Origin: Deltaproteobacteria bacterium
GTDB lineage: Bacteria > Myxococcota > Myxococcia > Myxococcales > 40CM-4-68-19
DNA: 5,727 nucleotides
NCBI GenBank assembly: GCA_005879095.1
Contig: VBLM01000156.1
Coordinates: forward strand, 4,019-9,745
Direction: 5' to 3'
Shown one piece after another: positions 5,685 through 5,727 of this stretch (position 1 is the stretch's first letter; each line of letters starts with the position of its first letter). The translations under genes were made by a program, and so were the position numbers. The notes under the pieces were generated by a model. It saw only the letters and a list, made by a program, of their open reading frames with translations. It was not told the DNA's origin and made no database searches.

Positions 5685-5727
5685 CGCTTGAAGCCTTTAC
5701 ACTCGCGTCGGTTCGCCGACGAGCCAG
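5685..5727. other. Right-edge sequence, no feature seen
   Basis: These 43 bases follow the palindrome. I see no start codon with an RBS, no RNA motif and no terminator in them. Confidence 0.4.

Noticed and set aside
4729..5691. A plus-strand frame in the ChaN-like gene that runs through the 3' palindrome, ending in SASSAPPRCA
   Set aside because: It overlaps the real gene out of frame with Arg/Ala-rich composition; its tail is only the translation of the palindromic repeat.

Overview
This is a GC-rich window that looks like a single contig from an environmental bacterium, probably of the Myxococcota or a related deltaproteobacterial lineage. The pointers are GTG starts, strong G/C preference at third codon positions, the tilS-ftsH gene order, and a pair of very small ribbon-helix-helix proteins of a kind I associate with myxobacteria. 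The taxonomic call is an inference from these traits, not a measured match.

Layout. The left half (1-2875) is a minus-strand operon, tilS followed by ftsH, overlapping by 4 bases (GTGA). Both genes are plainly recognisable but each is broken by one frame-disrupting indel. tilS carries an exact 47-bp tandem duplication (2379-2472); removing one copy restores a 446-residue enzyme. ftsH lacks about 70 bp right after the Walker A lysine (near 886), after which the homology continues in another frame through the HEAGH protease site and off the left edge. The rest of both genes shows no decay, so a very recent lesion, a strain variant or an assembly error all fit.

The middle (2876-3563) is less GC-rich and holds no large gene. 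It has a strong plus-strand intrinsic terminator preceded by another hairpin, with no recognisable gene feeding it. It also has a probable small cysteine-containing minus-strand CDS (3103-3297) with a good Shine-Dalgarno sequence, and a possible remnant of a gene end just upstream of tilS.

The right half is plus-strand. Two tandem paralogous ribbon-helix-helix genes (3564-3776 and 3779-3979) form a tight pair closed by an intrinsic terminator. Next comes a 513-residue ChaN-like protein (4049-5590) without a signal peptide, with an altered version of the family's first metal/haem motif and about 250 C-terminal residues I cannot assign. It is followed by an 83-bp imperfect palindrome (5602-5684) of the 'CACCGCGGAGG...CCTCCGCGGTG' kind, which probably acts as a hairpin terminator and is likely one copy of a dispersed repeat.

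The tilS-ftsH operon is housekeeping: tRNA-Ile decoding and membrane protein quality control. The plus-strand genes look like a small accessory regulatory pair and an independently expressed ChaN-like protein. tilS and the ChaN-like gene both have a GTG start with no Shine-Dalgarno sequence and a TANNNT box 6-7 nt upstream, which suggests leaderless transcripts.
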